A stretch of DNA of 64,000 nucleotides from Tautonia rosea (GTDB lineage Bacteria > Planctomycetota > Planctomycetia > Isosphaerales > Isosphaeraceae). This document shows, piece after piece, positions 1 through 8,661 of this stretch. Made by a program: the position numbers and the translations under genes. The notes beneath the pieces are model-generated. The model searched no databases. It had not been told where the DNA came from and was given only the letters and a program-made list of their open reading frames with translations. Location of the stretch: the NCBI RefSeq assembly GCF_012958305.1, contig NZ_JABBYO010000017.1:1-64000 (forward strand), in the 5' to 3' direction. The stretch's first letter is position 1, and every line of letters starts with the position of its first letter.

Positions 1-110
1 AGGGAGCGGAGACGGCCTCCGGCGAGGGCTCGCGACGTGGGTGGACACCGCTCCCGGGTCGTGGACAGCGGTTCCAGACCGTCATCAAGCGGTCGAGCTT
101 GGAACAGGAC

Positions 111-2537
111 TCAAGGCATCCTAATCAGGGCTTCCGAACACCCCCCGTGAGAAATGCTGGCCAGGGCACGAGCCAGTTGATCGGTGCCGGAGAGGAGGAG
201 GTTCTTGTATTCGTTGATGTTGCGAAAGCTGCGGCCGTCGGGCAAGACGTCGGAGGGGTCGACGGGAGGGCCGTTTCGGTAGGGCATGCGTCGACCGGAG
301 ACGGAAACAGGCTCACCGGCGCCGATGCTGCGGTAAGTGTCTCGCCAGCCACCGATGACGTCGAAGTTTTCCAGGGCGAAGCCGGGAGGATCGATGGAGA
401 CATGGCATGAGGCACAGGAAACCACTTCGCGGTGTTTGGCCAGTTGCTCGCGGATGGTCGTCGCGCCCCGGATGTCGGGCTCTACGGCTTCGATGTTGGC
501 AGGAGGCCGAGGAGGAGGCGTGCCAAGGATGCGGTCGAGGACCCAGGCGCCCCGAACGATGGGCGAGGTGGTCGTGCCGTTGGCAGTCACCTTCATGATT
601 GCGGCCATCGTCATGACACCACCTCGGGGGCTGTTGGGCGGGAGGTCAACCTTGCGGAAGGCGAGCCCCTCGACACCGGGAATCCCATAATGGTCGGCGA
701 GGCGGCCGTTGAGGAAGCTAAAGTCAGAGGAGACGAAGTTTGCAAGGCTGAGGTTCTGGCGAAGGAGCTCGTCGAAGAAGAGGTAGACCTCCTGGATCAT
801 GGAGGATCGGAGGATGTCGTCGTACTCGGGATAGAGCTGGCGATCGGGAAAGGTGGCATCGATGTCCGTAAGGCCAAGCCACTGGCCGGCGAAGTTCTCG
901 GTGAAGGCCTGTGCCCGGGGGTCGATCAGCATGCGCTCAACCTGCTCGCGAAGGGTGTCCGGCTGGCTGAGGAGCCCCTGTTCGGCGAGCTGGAATAGTT
1001 CGTCGTCGGGCATCGAGCTCCAGAGGAAATAGGAGAGGCGATTGGCCAGGGAGTACTCATCGAGCGGAGCCGGCTGGGCAGGGAGGTCATTTGATGGGGA
1101 AGGGCTCGGGGGCCGCACGCGCTCGCGGTGAAAAAGGAAATGAGGGGAAACAAGGACGGCCTTGAGACCAACCCGCAGGGCTCGCTCGAAGGAATCGCCC
1201 TCGTCTAACCTGGCTCGGACGCGGTTGAGAAAGGGCTGAATCTCGTCCTCGGTGACTGCCCGCCGGAAGGCTCGGGGCAGGAACGCCCGGAGGATCGCCT
1301 CGGCATCGGCGAGGGGTTGCTCCGAGACGACTTCGAGGCGATCAGGCTGGTCGGGCACCCGCGCCTGGGGTCTGTCGCCGAAGAGGAGGCGATAGCTAGG
1401 CGGCGGCCAGGAATCGAGGAGCGGCCCTTCCATTTCGACCCATTGCACGACCAGGCCGGGGCCCTGGTACTGCTCGGCCCCGCCCATGCGCTGGAGGTCG
1501 CGCGGCCGGACGTTCGTATCGACAAGCAAACGGATGTTTCGACCCGCCTCCATCTGTTCGACGAACTCGATGAGGGTGGGTTCGCCGGGGGGAACGTCGA
1601 AGTAGCCGATGAGGGAGGGAGGGTCTCCGAGGTTGTCGGTCCCGCCGTTGATGTGGAAGAGGACGGGCTGCTCGCTCTGATAGGCGTAGGCGGAGAGGCG
1701 GATTCGGTATTTTCCTGGGGCTCGGGTGAAGAGGTTCCAGAAGACAATCTGGATGTTCGATGCGAGATCGGAGCTAAAAATGGCGACGCCGTCGTCGAGG
1801 TGGCGATAAACGCCATGACGGCGGGCCGAGGAATCTTCGAAAAGATTGATCCGACGCTGGAAGTGAGCGGGTCGGCGATGACCGGCGATGGCGGCATCGA
1901 TCACCCTGTCCGCCGCAGAGAGATAGCCCATCAATTGATAGGAGGACATGTTCAAGATTTTGGTGCTTGTATCGAAGCCGCCCGCGACACAATCGGCGGG
2001 GAGCAGGTCGGAGAGGTCGAGGTCGACGTGGAGCAGGTCGCGCACGGTGTTCTGGTACTGGACCTGGTTCAGTCGTCGCAAGACCGCTCGGCCTTGCTGA
2101 GCCTGGCGAGTGGCTTCTGCCTCAGCAACCTGGCCGTCGATCCAGGCGATCATGGCTTTCTGTTCGTTGGCGTCGGGACGGGGCTTATCCGGCGGGGGCA
2201 TGGTGCCAGTTTCGAGCTGGTCGAGAACGTTCAACCAGTACTCACGGTTTTGTTTGTCGGCGAAGTCGAGCGAGAGGGACTCCACGCGGAAGTCTCCCTT
2301 GGAGTCCGAGCCGGAGTGGCAGGACCGGCAGTATTGCCCGAAAAATTGTGAGGGAAGCTGCTCCGTCGACTGAACGTCGGCCGGGGCGGCGGATGTCAGG
2401 GTCGTGGGCCCGCTCCATCCCCCTCCGACAAAGACCAGGGTCGCGATCACAAGGGGGATGCCGGCCGATCGGCCGGGGTGCGGGCGGATCGCGTAAGTCT
2501 GTCCGATCGGTCTCGATGAGAGGGGCTGGGCAGTCAT
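111..2537 (-). CDS. DUF1592/DUF1588/DUF1585 planctomycete cytochrome-like secreted protein, shortened C-terminus
   Basis: 808 residues. The N-terminus has a hydrophobic segment (about residues 25-50, IPLVIATLVFVGGGW) that would serve as a signal or anchor. A CRSCH heme-c motif follows near residue 70 and a second CASCH motif lies in the DUF1588 part (VVSCASCHVSIDPPGFALE). The order visible is cytochrome-like domain, DUF1587, DUF1595-like, a carbohydrate-binding-like middle, DUF1592, DUF1588, then the start of DUF1585 (LPDGRSFRNINEYKNLLLSG). The family is typical of Planctomycetota and is thought to act in the periplasm; no reaction is established. DUF1585 normally runs some 60 residues further (a YATGR-type segment then a SLIHEIV-type segment), but here the frame ends in SISHGGCSEALIRMP. 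No partner DUF1552 gene follows in the 110 bases available. Start ATG at 2537 is the only one before the hydrophobic stretch. Confidence 0.9.
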   Translation of the reverse strand: MTAQPLSSRPIGQTYAIRPHPGRSAGIPLVIATLVFVGGGWSGPTTLTSAAPADVQSTEQLPSQFFGQYCRSCHSGSDSKGDFRVESLSLDFADKQNREYWLNVLDQLETGTMPPPDKPRPDANEQKAMIAWIDGQVAEAEATRQAQQGRAVLRRLNQVQYQNTVRDLLHVDLDLSDLLPADCVAGGFDTSTKILNMSSYQLMGYLSAADRVIDAAIAGHRRPAHFQRRINLFEDSSARRHGVYRHLDDGVAIFSSDLASNIQIVFWNLFTRAPGKYRIRLSAYAYQSEQPVLFHINGGTDNLGDPPSLIGYFDVPPGEPTLIEFVEQMEAGRNIRLLVDTNVRPRDLQRMGGAEQYQGPGLVVQWVEMEGPLLDSWPPPSYRLLFGDRPQARVPDQPDRLEVVSEQPLADAEAILRAFLPRAFRRAVTEDEIQPFLNRVRARLDEGDSFERALRVGLKAVLVSPHFLFHRERVRPPSPSPSNDLPAQPAPLDEYSLANRLSYFLWSSMPDDELFQLAEQGLLSQPDTLREQVERMLIDPRAQAFTENFAGQWLGLTDIDATFPDRQLYPEYDDILRSSMIQEVYLFFDELLRQNLSLANFVSSDFSFLNGRLADHYGIPGVEGLAFRKVDLPPNSPRGGVMTMAAIMKVTANGTTTSPIVRGAWVLDRILGTPPPRPPANIEAVEPDIRGATTIREQLAKHREVVSCASCHVSIDPPGFALENFDVIGGWRDTYRSIGAGEPVSVSGRRMPYRNGPPVDPSDVLPDGRSFRNINEYKNLLLSGTDQLARALASISHGGCSEALIRMP

Positions 2538-3631
2538 GGTTCAGCCTGGCCTTTGCATTCGGAGCAAACGTGATCGGAAATCAGTAAGGCGAAGAGAGGG
2601 GCAGTCCTGGTTCCGGATGGATCGTGGCGTCGCGGGGAGCTTGAGAGCACGAGGCCGATCCCGGTACTCGTGACCGTGGTGTGGCTGTCGATTCGCATTC
2701 TATCGAGCGGGATCCTGGGGATGAAGCGGGAAGGGCGCGAGCCTGAGAGGTCGGGAGCCACCAGGGTTACCAGGCAGAAGCCGCTCCGTATGAAGCCTGA
2801 AGCGATCCGACGAACCAAGCCCTGCTATTGAAGGGCAGGAACTGGTTTGTGAACGCTCCAGGCCTGTGGGATTCAACAAGCTGATGGAATCGCGAAGTCC
2901 GAGAGAATATAATCTAAATACTAATTATCTACGAAATGATCAATCTTGATCTTGTATGACGTCGACATAAAGGATCCCAGCGGTCCCGGTCGGCCCGAGC
3001 GGGGGGACTGTCCGTCTCACTTGCGTTAAGGGGAGAGGGAAAGCACGTCATTCCATACCCCACAGTACCTCGTAGGGCTGACGACATGATGAACTCCTAC
3101 CGGGAATCCCAGTGTCCTCAACACTTCCGCTCGGCTCAATCGGATCGCAGCCGCCGTTTCGACTCATTTGCAATCGAGTGTCTGGACCTGGAAGAGACCC
3201 CCTGATGAGCGTGGACAATCCGCTTCCAGCCTTGCACCCGCGAGTACCGCTCGTCTGGCCTGGGAGACAGAAGAGGGGATCACTTGAGAAATGGCCCTGG
3301 GTCCGAGGAGGAGCTCTCGCATCCGAATACGCCGGAGTCGATCTCCGACCTGTCAGCCTTCGGATGAGGTCGGTCCCGCGGCAAGCTCGCGGAGCGACGT
3401 GGTCCTTGACCGGTTACCCGCTCCCACGCGGCAGTCTGCCGATGAAGTTGGACAAGCATGCCAACTGAGGTGAGCTCTCCCCTGAGAACGTAGGATTCGG
3501 GCCCTCCAGGGCTCAGGCGAAGTGTGCCCTGCTTGGCACGCTTGCCAACACCATTTCCGTGCGCGAGAATCGGCCATAACACCGGCGAGGCACCTGCACG
3601 AATTGACAAAAAAAACTGGAGGAATATAACG
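2538..3631. other. Long intergenic region, no gene recognised
   Basis: About 1.1 kb between divergently transcribed genes. Small open frames exist on both strands but none has a recognisable domain, good start site or codon pattern. A short AT-rich stretch around 2905-2975 stands out from the GC-rich surroundings and may hold promoters for the leftward DUF1592 gene. A good ribosome site (GGAGG, 3618-3622) closes the region and belongs to the ceramidase start at 3632. Confidence 0.5.
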
Positions 3632-3659
3632 ATGATACGTCGGACCTCCTGGTGCCGGC

Positions 3660-5102
3660 ATGCGGCGCTGTTTACGGCTTCCGGACGCTCGAGTGGTCCT
3701 CGAATCGGCCCGCTCGCCCCGGGCGCTGTCAACGCTCGCCGTCATCTCGACCTCCTCTCAACGGACAAGCCATCAGGCGGCACTCGAGTCCGCTCCAATC
3801 TCCGGGCCCTGCTCCTGCTGGCGGTCCTCTGGTTCTTCCCCGGGCCGGCGTCCGCGACCGGCATCCGGGCCGGCGTCCGCGACCGGCATCCGGGCCGGCG
3901 TGGCGCGGGTCGACATCACCCCCCCAATCGGGGGGCCCACCGCCGGATACGCCTCGGCCGAGCCCACCGACGGCATCCACGACCGGCTCGACGCCCGCAT
4001 CCTCGTCCTGGAGTCGTCCTCGACGACGATCGCCGTGGTTGCGTGTGACCTCTGCGTCTTCAACTCCCCCTGGCTCCACGAGCAGATGCCCAAGCTCGGT
4101 ATCGATCGACTCCTCCTGATCAATACGCACACCCATGCCGGCCCGGATCTCCGCGACGAGGTCTTCCCCAGCCCGGAGGAACCATGGCGCGTCACGGTGG
4201 AACGTCGCTTGTTGGAGGCGATTCGGGAGGCCCAGAAAGGGCTGTTCCCGGCTCAGTTCCTCGCGGCTGAGGGCAACATCACGCTGGGCTATAATCGCCT
4301 GGTCCGCCACGGCGACCATGCGGTGACCCAGTTCGAAAACCCCGACCACATCCCCTACGGTCCCGTCGATCCGACCGTTGGCGTGATCCGGATCACCGAC
4401 GAGGAGTCGGACGTCCGCGCGGTGCTGGTGACCTACGCCTGCCACCCCGTCATTCTGGGCCCCCGCAATCGGAAGATCTCAGCCGACTACCCCGGCGTGA
4501 TGCGCGACCTCGTCGAGGAGGAACTCGGCGGCGACGTGACCTGCCTCTTCCTCCAGGGCGGCGGGGGCGACATCAATCCCCTGCTCATGGCCCGGGGCGA
4601 CGACCGCGACAGCGACTTCACCGTGGTCGAGCGCGTCGGGCGACGGCTGGCCGAGGAGGTCCTCGACGTCTTGGGGCGCATCGAGGACGAGCCGGGGGCC
4701 TCGAAGTCCCTGTCGAGCGCCTCGGCCGATCTGACGGTCGAGAACCGTTGGGAGCCGGACGAGGAGGTTACGCTTGGGGTGACTTCGGTGCTGATCAACG
4801 ACGAGATCGGCCTGATTACCATGCCGGGTGAGCCGTTCCACGCGTTCCAGGTGGCGATCCGCCAGATGGCGGGGCTGCCGCACGCGTACTTGCTGGGCTA
4901 CTGCTGTGACGGCCCCTATGCCTGGCCAAGCTACCTGCCCGATCTTCAGTCCGCGGCCCGGGGAGGGTACGGGGCCAGCGACACAACTCGGGCCGAGGTC
5001 GGAGCAGGGGAGCGGCTCGTCAACAAAGGTCTGGTGCAGCTCTTCACGCTGAGGGGACGCCTGAAGGGAGAGCCGCGGCGGCATCCCTTCGAGAACGAGT
5101 GA
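3660..5102 (+). CDS. Neutral/alkaline ceramidase-like secreted hydrolase, N-terminus frameshifted
   Basis: The body of the protein (from GVARVDITPPIGG) matches the neutral/alkaline non-lysosomal ceramidase-like family, which hydrolyses ceramide amide bonds in characterised members; planctomycete members are untested. Visible motifs: DITPPIGG, INTHTHAGPD with metal-binding histidines, TYACHPVILGPRN, LFLQGGGGDINP and MPGEPFHAFQ. As written, the frame starting at 3660 has no signal peptide. A well-placed start (GGAGG at 3618-3622, ATG at 3632) opens a different frame that reads a hydrophobic signal (ALLLLAVLWFFPGPASA) and then TGIRAGV. The same TGIRAGV is repeated in the body frame because of a 25-bp tandem duplication at 3841-3890. 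Removing one copy joins the two frames exactly. The gene is therefore off, phase-variable, or carries an assembly error. A second, intact homologue lies at 52490-53887. Confidence 0.8.
   Translation: MRRCLRLPDARVVLESARSPRALSTLAVISTSSQRTSHQAALESAPISGPCSCWRSSGSSPGRRPRPASGPASATGIRAGVARVDITPPIGGPTAGYASAEPTDGIHDRLDARILVLESSSTTIAVVACDLCVFNSPWLHEQMPKLGIDRLLLINTHTHAGPDLRDEVFPSPEEPWRVTVERRLLEAIREAQKGLFPAQFLAAEGNITLGYNRLVRHGDHAVTQFENPDHIPYGPVDPTVGVIRITDEESDVRAVLVTYACHPVILGPRNRKISADYPGVMRDLVEEELGGDVTCLFLQGGGGDINPLLMARGDDRDSDFTVVERVGRRLAEEVLDVLGRIEDEPGASKSLSSASADLTVENRWEPDEEVTLGVTSVLINDEIGLITMPGEPFHAFQVAIRQMAGLPHAYLLGYCCDGPYAWPSYLPDLQSAARGGYGASDTTRAEVGAGERLVNKGLVQLFTLRGRLKGEPRRHPFENE
3841..3901. repeat. 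25-bp tandem repeat (2.4 copies) causing the ceramidase frameshift
   Basis: Copy 1 is 3841-3865, copy 2 is 3866-3890 and an 11-base partial copy is 3891-3901; the unit begins CGGGCCGGCGTCCGCG. The two full copies are identical. Because 25 is not a multiple of three, the extra copy shifts the signal-peptide frame (ATG 3632) out of register with the catalytic body. Confidence 0.93.
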
Positions 5103-5526
5103 GGTGTGTGCTCGGGGAGCCCCTTGATGGCCTCGCCTCCCGGCAGGCCGTTCTCGTTCGGCTCGCTGTCGCGACCCGCGATCGATGGGGGCTCCCGATT
5201 CGTCGGTCGTCGATGCGTGGGAATTGGCTTGCGCTCCTCCGGATGCGTGGAGCCGTAAAGGACCGTGACCCTGAGAAGGACGAGGGGCAATAGTTGGAGC
5301 GTTGGGCAAGGACTTGGACGGTCACGTAGGTGGATGGGGTTGCCGCACGATCTGCCACCAAGGACGCACCGTCCGGCCGACCTCCGGAACCCTTTCCAGG
5401 CCGGGCCGCTGGCGCCGGGCGACTCGCCCGGAACCTTCACAATGCTCTCGTGTCCGTCGGAGGGTTGATTCCTGATGGTTCATGACGATCGGCGGAGTCT
5501 GGAGGTCGCTCGAGTCGGGAGATACC
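5103..5526. other. Intergenic region, nothing recognised
   Basis: About 420 bases between two rightward genes. No domain-bearing frame, tRNA or obvious hairpin terminator was seen. Confidence 0.4.
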
Positions 5527-6696
5527 ATGCGGCAAGGCAACAGTCGCCGATCTTCAATCACCGCATACGGCATCCATGGAACGGCTCCAATGAGATCGAT
5601 CACAACATTTGCCCATGCTTTGTTGCTTCTTGTCGTGGGTGCGCCTGCCCTCGTGACCGCACAACAGCCAATCACCCTGAGTGATGTCGAGGAAGGCTTG
5701 CCGGAGATCAGGGAGGACGAACCGAAGCTCGGCCACTTCTCGGCAGAAGAGGCGGCGAAGTACCTGGATCGTGCGGCGCTGAACTGGCAGAAGTCAAAGA
5801 ATTGTGCCACGTGCCACACCAACCTGTTCTATATGGCCGCGCGTCCTGCGCTGGCCGAAGTCCTCCCCGACTCGGGCGAGGTTCGCCGCTTCTACGAGAG
5901 TTATTCTCGGGTCCGCTGGCAGAAGAAGGGACCGACGGAAGCGCAAGGCTTCTGGCCGATCGTTGTTGGGACCGGATTGACTTTCAACGACGCGCAGACG
6001 ACGGGCGAGTTGAGCGACGTGGCCCGCGAGGTGCTCGACATGATGTGGGCCGTACAACGCGAGGACGGTGGTTGGAATTGGCCGCATTGCGACTACGCGC
6101 CCCTGGAGATCGACGATCATTACGGTGTGACTCTTGCCGCGGTCACCGTTGGCATCGCCCCCGACGGCTACGCCGAGAGCCCGCAGGCTCGCGCCGGCCT
6201 TGAGAAGCTGCGCACTTATCTGGAGAACAATCCGCCCAAATCGCTGCATCATCGTGCCATGCTCGCCTGGGCTTCGGTCAGGGTCGACGGGATCGCCACG
6301 CCCGAGCAGCGCAACCAGACGTTGGCCGAACTCTTGGCCCTCCAACTCGATGACGGTGGCTGGTCCACGGCGGGCTTGCTCACGGACTGGAGAGGACTCG
6401 CCCGCGATGACGGCCAACCGCTGGCCACCGATATCAGCGACGGCTACGGGACCGGCTTCGTGATCGTCGTCGCGCGGGAGCTCGGTGTGCCGGCGGACGA
6501 CCCGCGACTTGAGCTCGGCATCTCCTGGTTGCTGGCCAATCAGCGCGAGAGCGGGAAATGGTTCACCCGTTCGCCGGTTCAGGATTGCGGCAACCTCATT
6601 TCCAACGCGGGAAGCGCTTTCGACATCCTCGCCTTGCAGTCATGCGGCAAATTGCCCGGCTGGCCGTTTGGCACCACCGAACCAACAGGACGGTGA
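5527..6696 (+). CDS. Secreted CxxCH protein with squalene-cyclase-like alpha/alpha repeats
   Basis: About 389 residues from ATG 5527 (GGGAG at 5517-5521 upstream); ATG 5590 (MRSITTFAHALLLLVVG) gives a more compact signal peptide and is an alternative start. A signal peptide ends near VTAQQ. A single heme-c type motif, CATCH, lies about 55 residues after the cleavage site. The rest resembles the prenyltransferase/squalene-hopene-cyclase alpha/alpha barrel: QREDGGWNW, QLDDGGWST and the GISWLLANQRESGKWF segment are QW-like repeats. The DXDD-type catalytic motif of true hopene cyclases is not evident, so cyclase activity is unlikely; the fold may be scaffolding next to a covalently bound heme. 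The gene is followed 3 bases later by the Tat-exported BNR protein, suggesting one transcript. Confidence 0.8.
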   Translation: MRQGNSRRSSITAYGIHGTAPMRSITTFAHALLLLVVGAPALVTAQQPITLSDVEEGLPEIREDEPKLGHFSAEEAAKYLDRAALNWQKSKNCATCHTNLFYMAARPALAEVLPDSGEVRRFYESYSRVRWQKKGPTEAQGFWPIVVGTGLTFNDAQTTGELSDVAREVLDMMWAVQREDGGWNWPHCDYAPLEIDDHYGVTLAAVTVGIAPDGYAESPQARAGLEKLRTYLENNPPKSLHHRAMLAWASVRVDGIATPEQRNQTLAELLALQLDDGGWSTAGLLTDWRGLARDDGQPLATDISDGYGTGFVIVVARELGVPADDPRLELGISWLLANQRESGKWFTRSPVQDCGNLISNAGSAFDILALQSCGKLPGWPFGTTEPTGR

Positions 6697-6699
6697 ATC

Positions 6700-7974
6700 A
6701 TGAAATCCCAATATCATTCGAACCGACGCCAGTTTGTACGAACAGTTGCCGCGACCGCAACCGTGGGCAGTCTGTTCAACGCCAGCCTCTCCAGCCTGGG
6801 GGCCACCGACACGGGGGTGATCGGCGAGACCGAACACTTCTGGTACCGCAGAGCACCAGAGGGGCCTTACATTGACTCACAGCGCGACAACAAGGCCTTC
6901 GGATTCGGCGATGGCCAAATTCTCTTGTCCGAAGACAACGGTCGGAGTTGGGCACATAACGCTGCCTTCCCTGACGCGGACAACATCACGTTCAGTTGCC
7001 TGCTCAAGAATGGAAACATCCTCTTCGCCACGCGTGAGAAGCTGTTCCTGAGCACCGACAATCTCGGGACATATCGTGAGATCATCGTCGAGGATCGCGA
7101 CGGGAGCGATTACCGACCTCATGTCGCCAGGGACCCCGCTCGGCCCGGCTGGTATTTCCATCCGCTCGACGGCGTTCACACCTGGGACATCGACGGCAGG
7201 GAGATGCTCGTATGGGGCAACTACTGCAATGTGCTCGGTGGGCCGGCCCCCGTGAATATCTTTTACTCCACGAACGGCGGCGAGACAATCAAGATCGCCT
7301 ATTCGTTCGGCAGGAATCCGCACTTCCAGGAGGAGGGAACCCCGCCCGAGTCGTTCCTCGGCGATCCGGAGAATCCCGTCATCTGCCGCCATCTTCACGG
7401 GGTCACTTACAATCCGGACGAGCGGGCATTCTACGCCTGCACGGGCGACATCAACCGCGGTCACAGCCACGAATGCCACTGGCTGCGCGGGACCTACCAC
7501 GCCCCCACGGATCGTTGGGACTGGACCGTGCTGATCTCGGTGGACGCCAATTCGCGATACAAGTCGGGCGGCATCAATTTCGTCGCCGGACAGCTCTACT
7601 GGGCGGCCGATGCCAATGGGCCGAAGCAACCCGACGAGGAGTATGACCGCGGCATCTTTCGATGCGACCCGGCAGACCTGACCGACCCGTCGAAGCATAC
7701 CCGGCTCTTCGATGCGGAGTTCGAGATGGCGAACATGATCATCCAGGATGGTGTGATCCTGGCCGGGCACTGCTCACCAGCATCAACCTATCAGACGGGC
7801 ATCGCCTTCTCGCCCGACCTGGGCCGGACCTGGGTGGAATACGACCTGGCCGAGTTCGGCCCGCGCTCTCCCGTCCGGTTTCAGCCGAAGAACAGTGATG
7901 GCTGGTTCCGAGTGGACCTTCGCAAGGGATGGATCGAGCGAGGCGAGGTTCTTTTCATCAAACCAAAATCATGA
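6700..7974 (+). CDS. Tat-exported BNR-repeat / sialidase-like beta-propeller protein
   Basis: 424 residues. The N-terminus SNRRQFVRTVAATATVGSL has a twin-arginine (RRQFVRT) signal followed by a hydrophobic run. Asp-box repeats typical of BNR/sialidase propellers are visible: LSEDNGRSWAH near residue 80, a weak STNGGETI near residue 190, and FSPDLGRTWVEY near residue 375. A full set of sialidase arginines and the catalytic tyrosine/aspartate arrangement could not be assigned, so a sugar hydrolase role is only possible. It starts three bases after the upstream CxxCH protein gene and probably shares its message. Confidence 0.8.
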   Translation: MKSQYHSNRRQFVRTVAATATVGSLFNASLSSLGATDTGVIGETEHFWYRRAPEGPYIDSQRDNKAFGFGDGQILLSEDNGRSWAHNAAFPDADNITFSCLLKNGNILFATREKLFLSTDNLGTYREIIVEDRDGSDYRPHVARDPARPGWYFHPLDGVHTWDIDGREMLVWGNYCNVLGGPAPVNIFYSTNGGETIKIAYSFGRNPHFQEEGTPPESFLGDPENPVICRHLHGVTYNPDERAFYACTGDINRGHSHECHWLRGTYHAPTDRWDWTVLISVDANSRYKSGGINFVAGQLYWAADANGPKQPDEEYDRGIFRCDPADLTDPSKHTRLFDAEFEMANMIIQDGVILAGHCSPASTYQTGIAFSPDLGRTWVEYDLAEFGPRSPVRFQPKNSDGWFRVDLRKGWIERGEVLFIKPKS

Positions 7975-8469
7975 ATCAGCCTCCCCCCGGACGAAGCCGG
8001 CTCCTCGACCCACCGCACGCGTCTGGCGGAGTGATCTTCCCCACGAATCGCTCACCATGACCCACAAGTTGGGGGGGTGATCCCATCGCCTCCTCGGGTC
8101 GTAGGAGAGGACTGGGGCTGAACACGAACTTCGGTCCGTCAAGCTCGGTAATCGTCGTCTCAATCGATGGCTCGCGGTCCTTGTCGATTCCCTCACCGCC
8201 AGGCCGGAGGCCCGCGTCCCTCAGGCCACGGGCTTCTGGGCAGCATCCAAGACCGATTCCCGCTTCCGGGACAATGATTGGTTCTCTCCCGAGGCGATCC
8301 TAGCCGCACATTGCAACAGCGCCCACGATTCGTGGAGAAGGTCACCCGATCGGCGGCTCGTCTCGATGCGCCTGGCGTCGCGTCGCTCTGCACACCTACC
8401 TGTGTCGGGCGCGTGGAGAGTCGATCCGCAGAGTTCTCGATCCCGACAAATAGCTACGGTCCGTGTTTC

Positions 8470-8601
8470 CTGCACAAACTGCCTGCTCTCGCAGAGGTCA
8501 GGGTCGCTTGCGACTTCGATGAAGCTGTGTCCCTGCCTCGGTAACACCCAGGTGAACTCGGTCTGGAACTCAACTGTGAACGTTCGTCGTCGTGTCGGCA
8601 T
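8470..8601 (-). pseudogene. Decayed IS3-type OrfA transposase N-terminus
   Basis: The leftward frame starting at 8601 reads RRRTFTVEFQTEF, then RQGHSFIEVASDPDLCES. This resembles the IS3-family OrfA helix-turn-helix start (RRxFTxEFKxEAV followed by GxSFxEVARDLxxxES), with several substitutions and lost spacing. Nothing after about 8470 fits the family and no OrfB is visible. The rest of the gap 7975-8661 holds nothing recognisable. Tentative. Confidence 0.4.
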
Positions 8602-8661
8602 CGGTGGCCACCCGGGTTCGGGGGTACAACCTGAACCAGACGCAGGTCATCCCTGAGAGAA

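Noticed and set aside
2534-2818. Leftward 94-codon frame upstream of the DUF1592 gene
   Set aside because: Overlaps the DUF1592 start, has no domain or hydrophobic pattern and shadow-like composition.
3841-3901. CRISPR-like repeat
   Set aside because: The copies are directly tandem with no spacers; it is a simple 25-bp duplication. No CRISPR array was found in the window.
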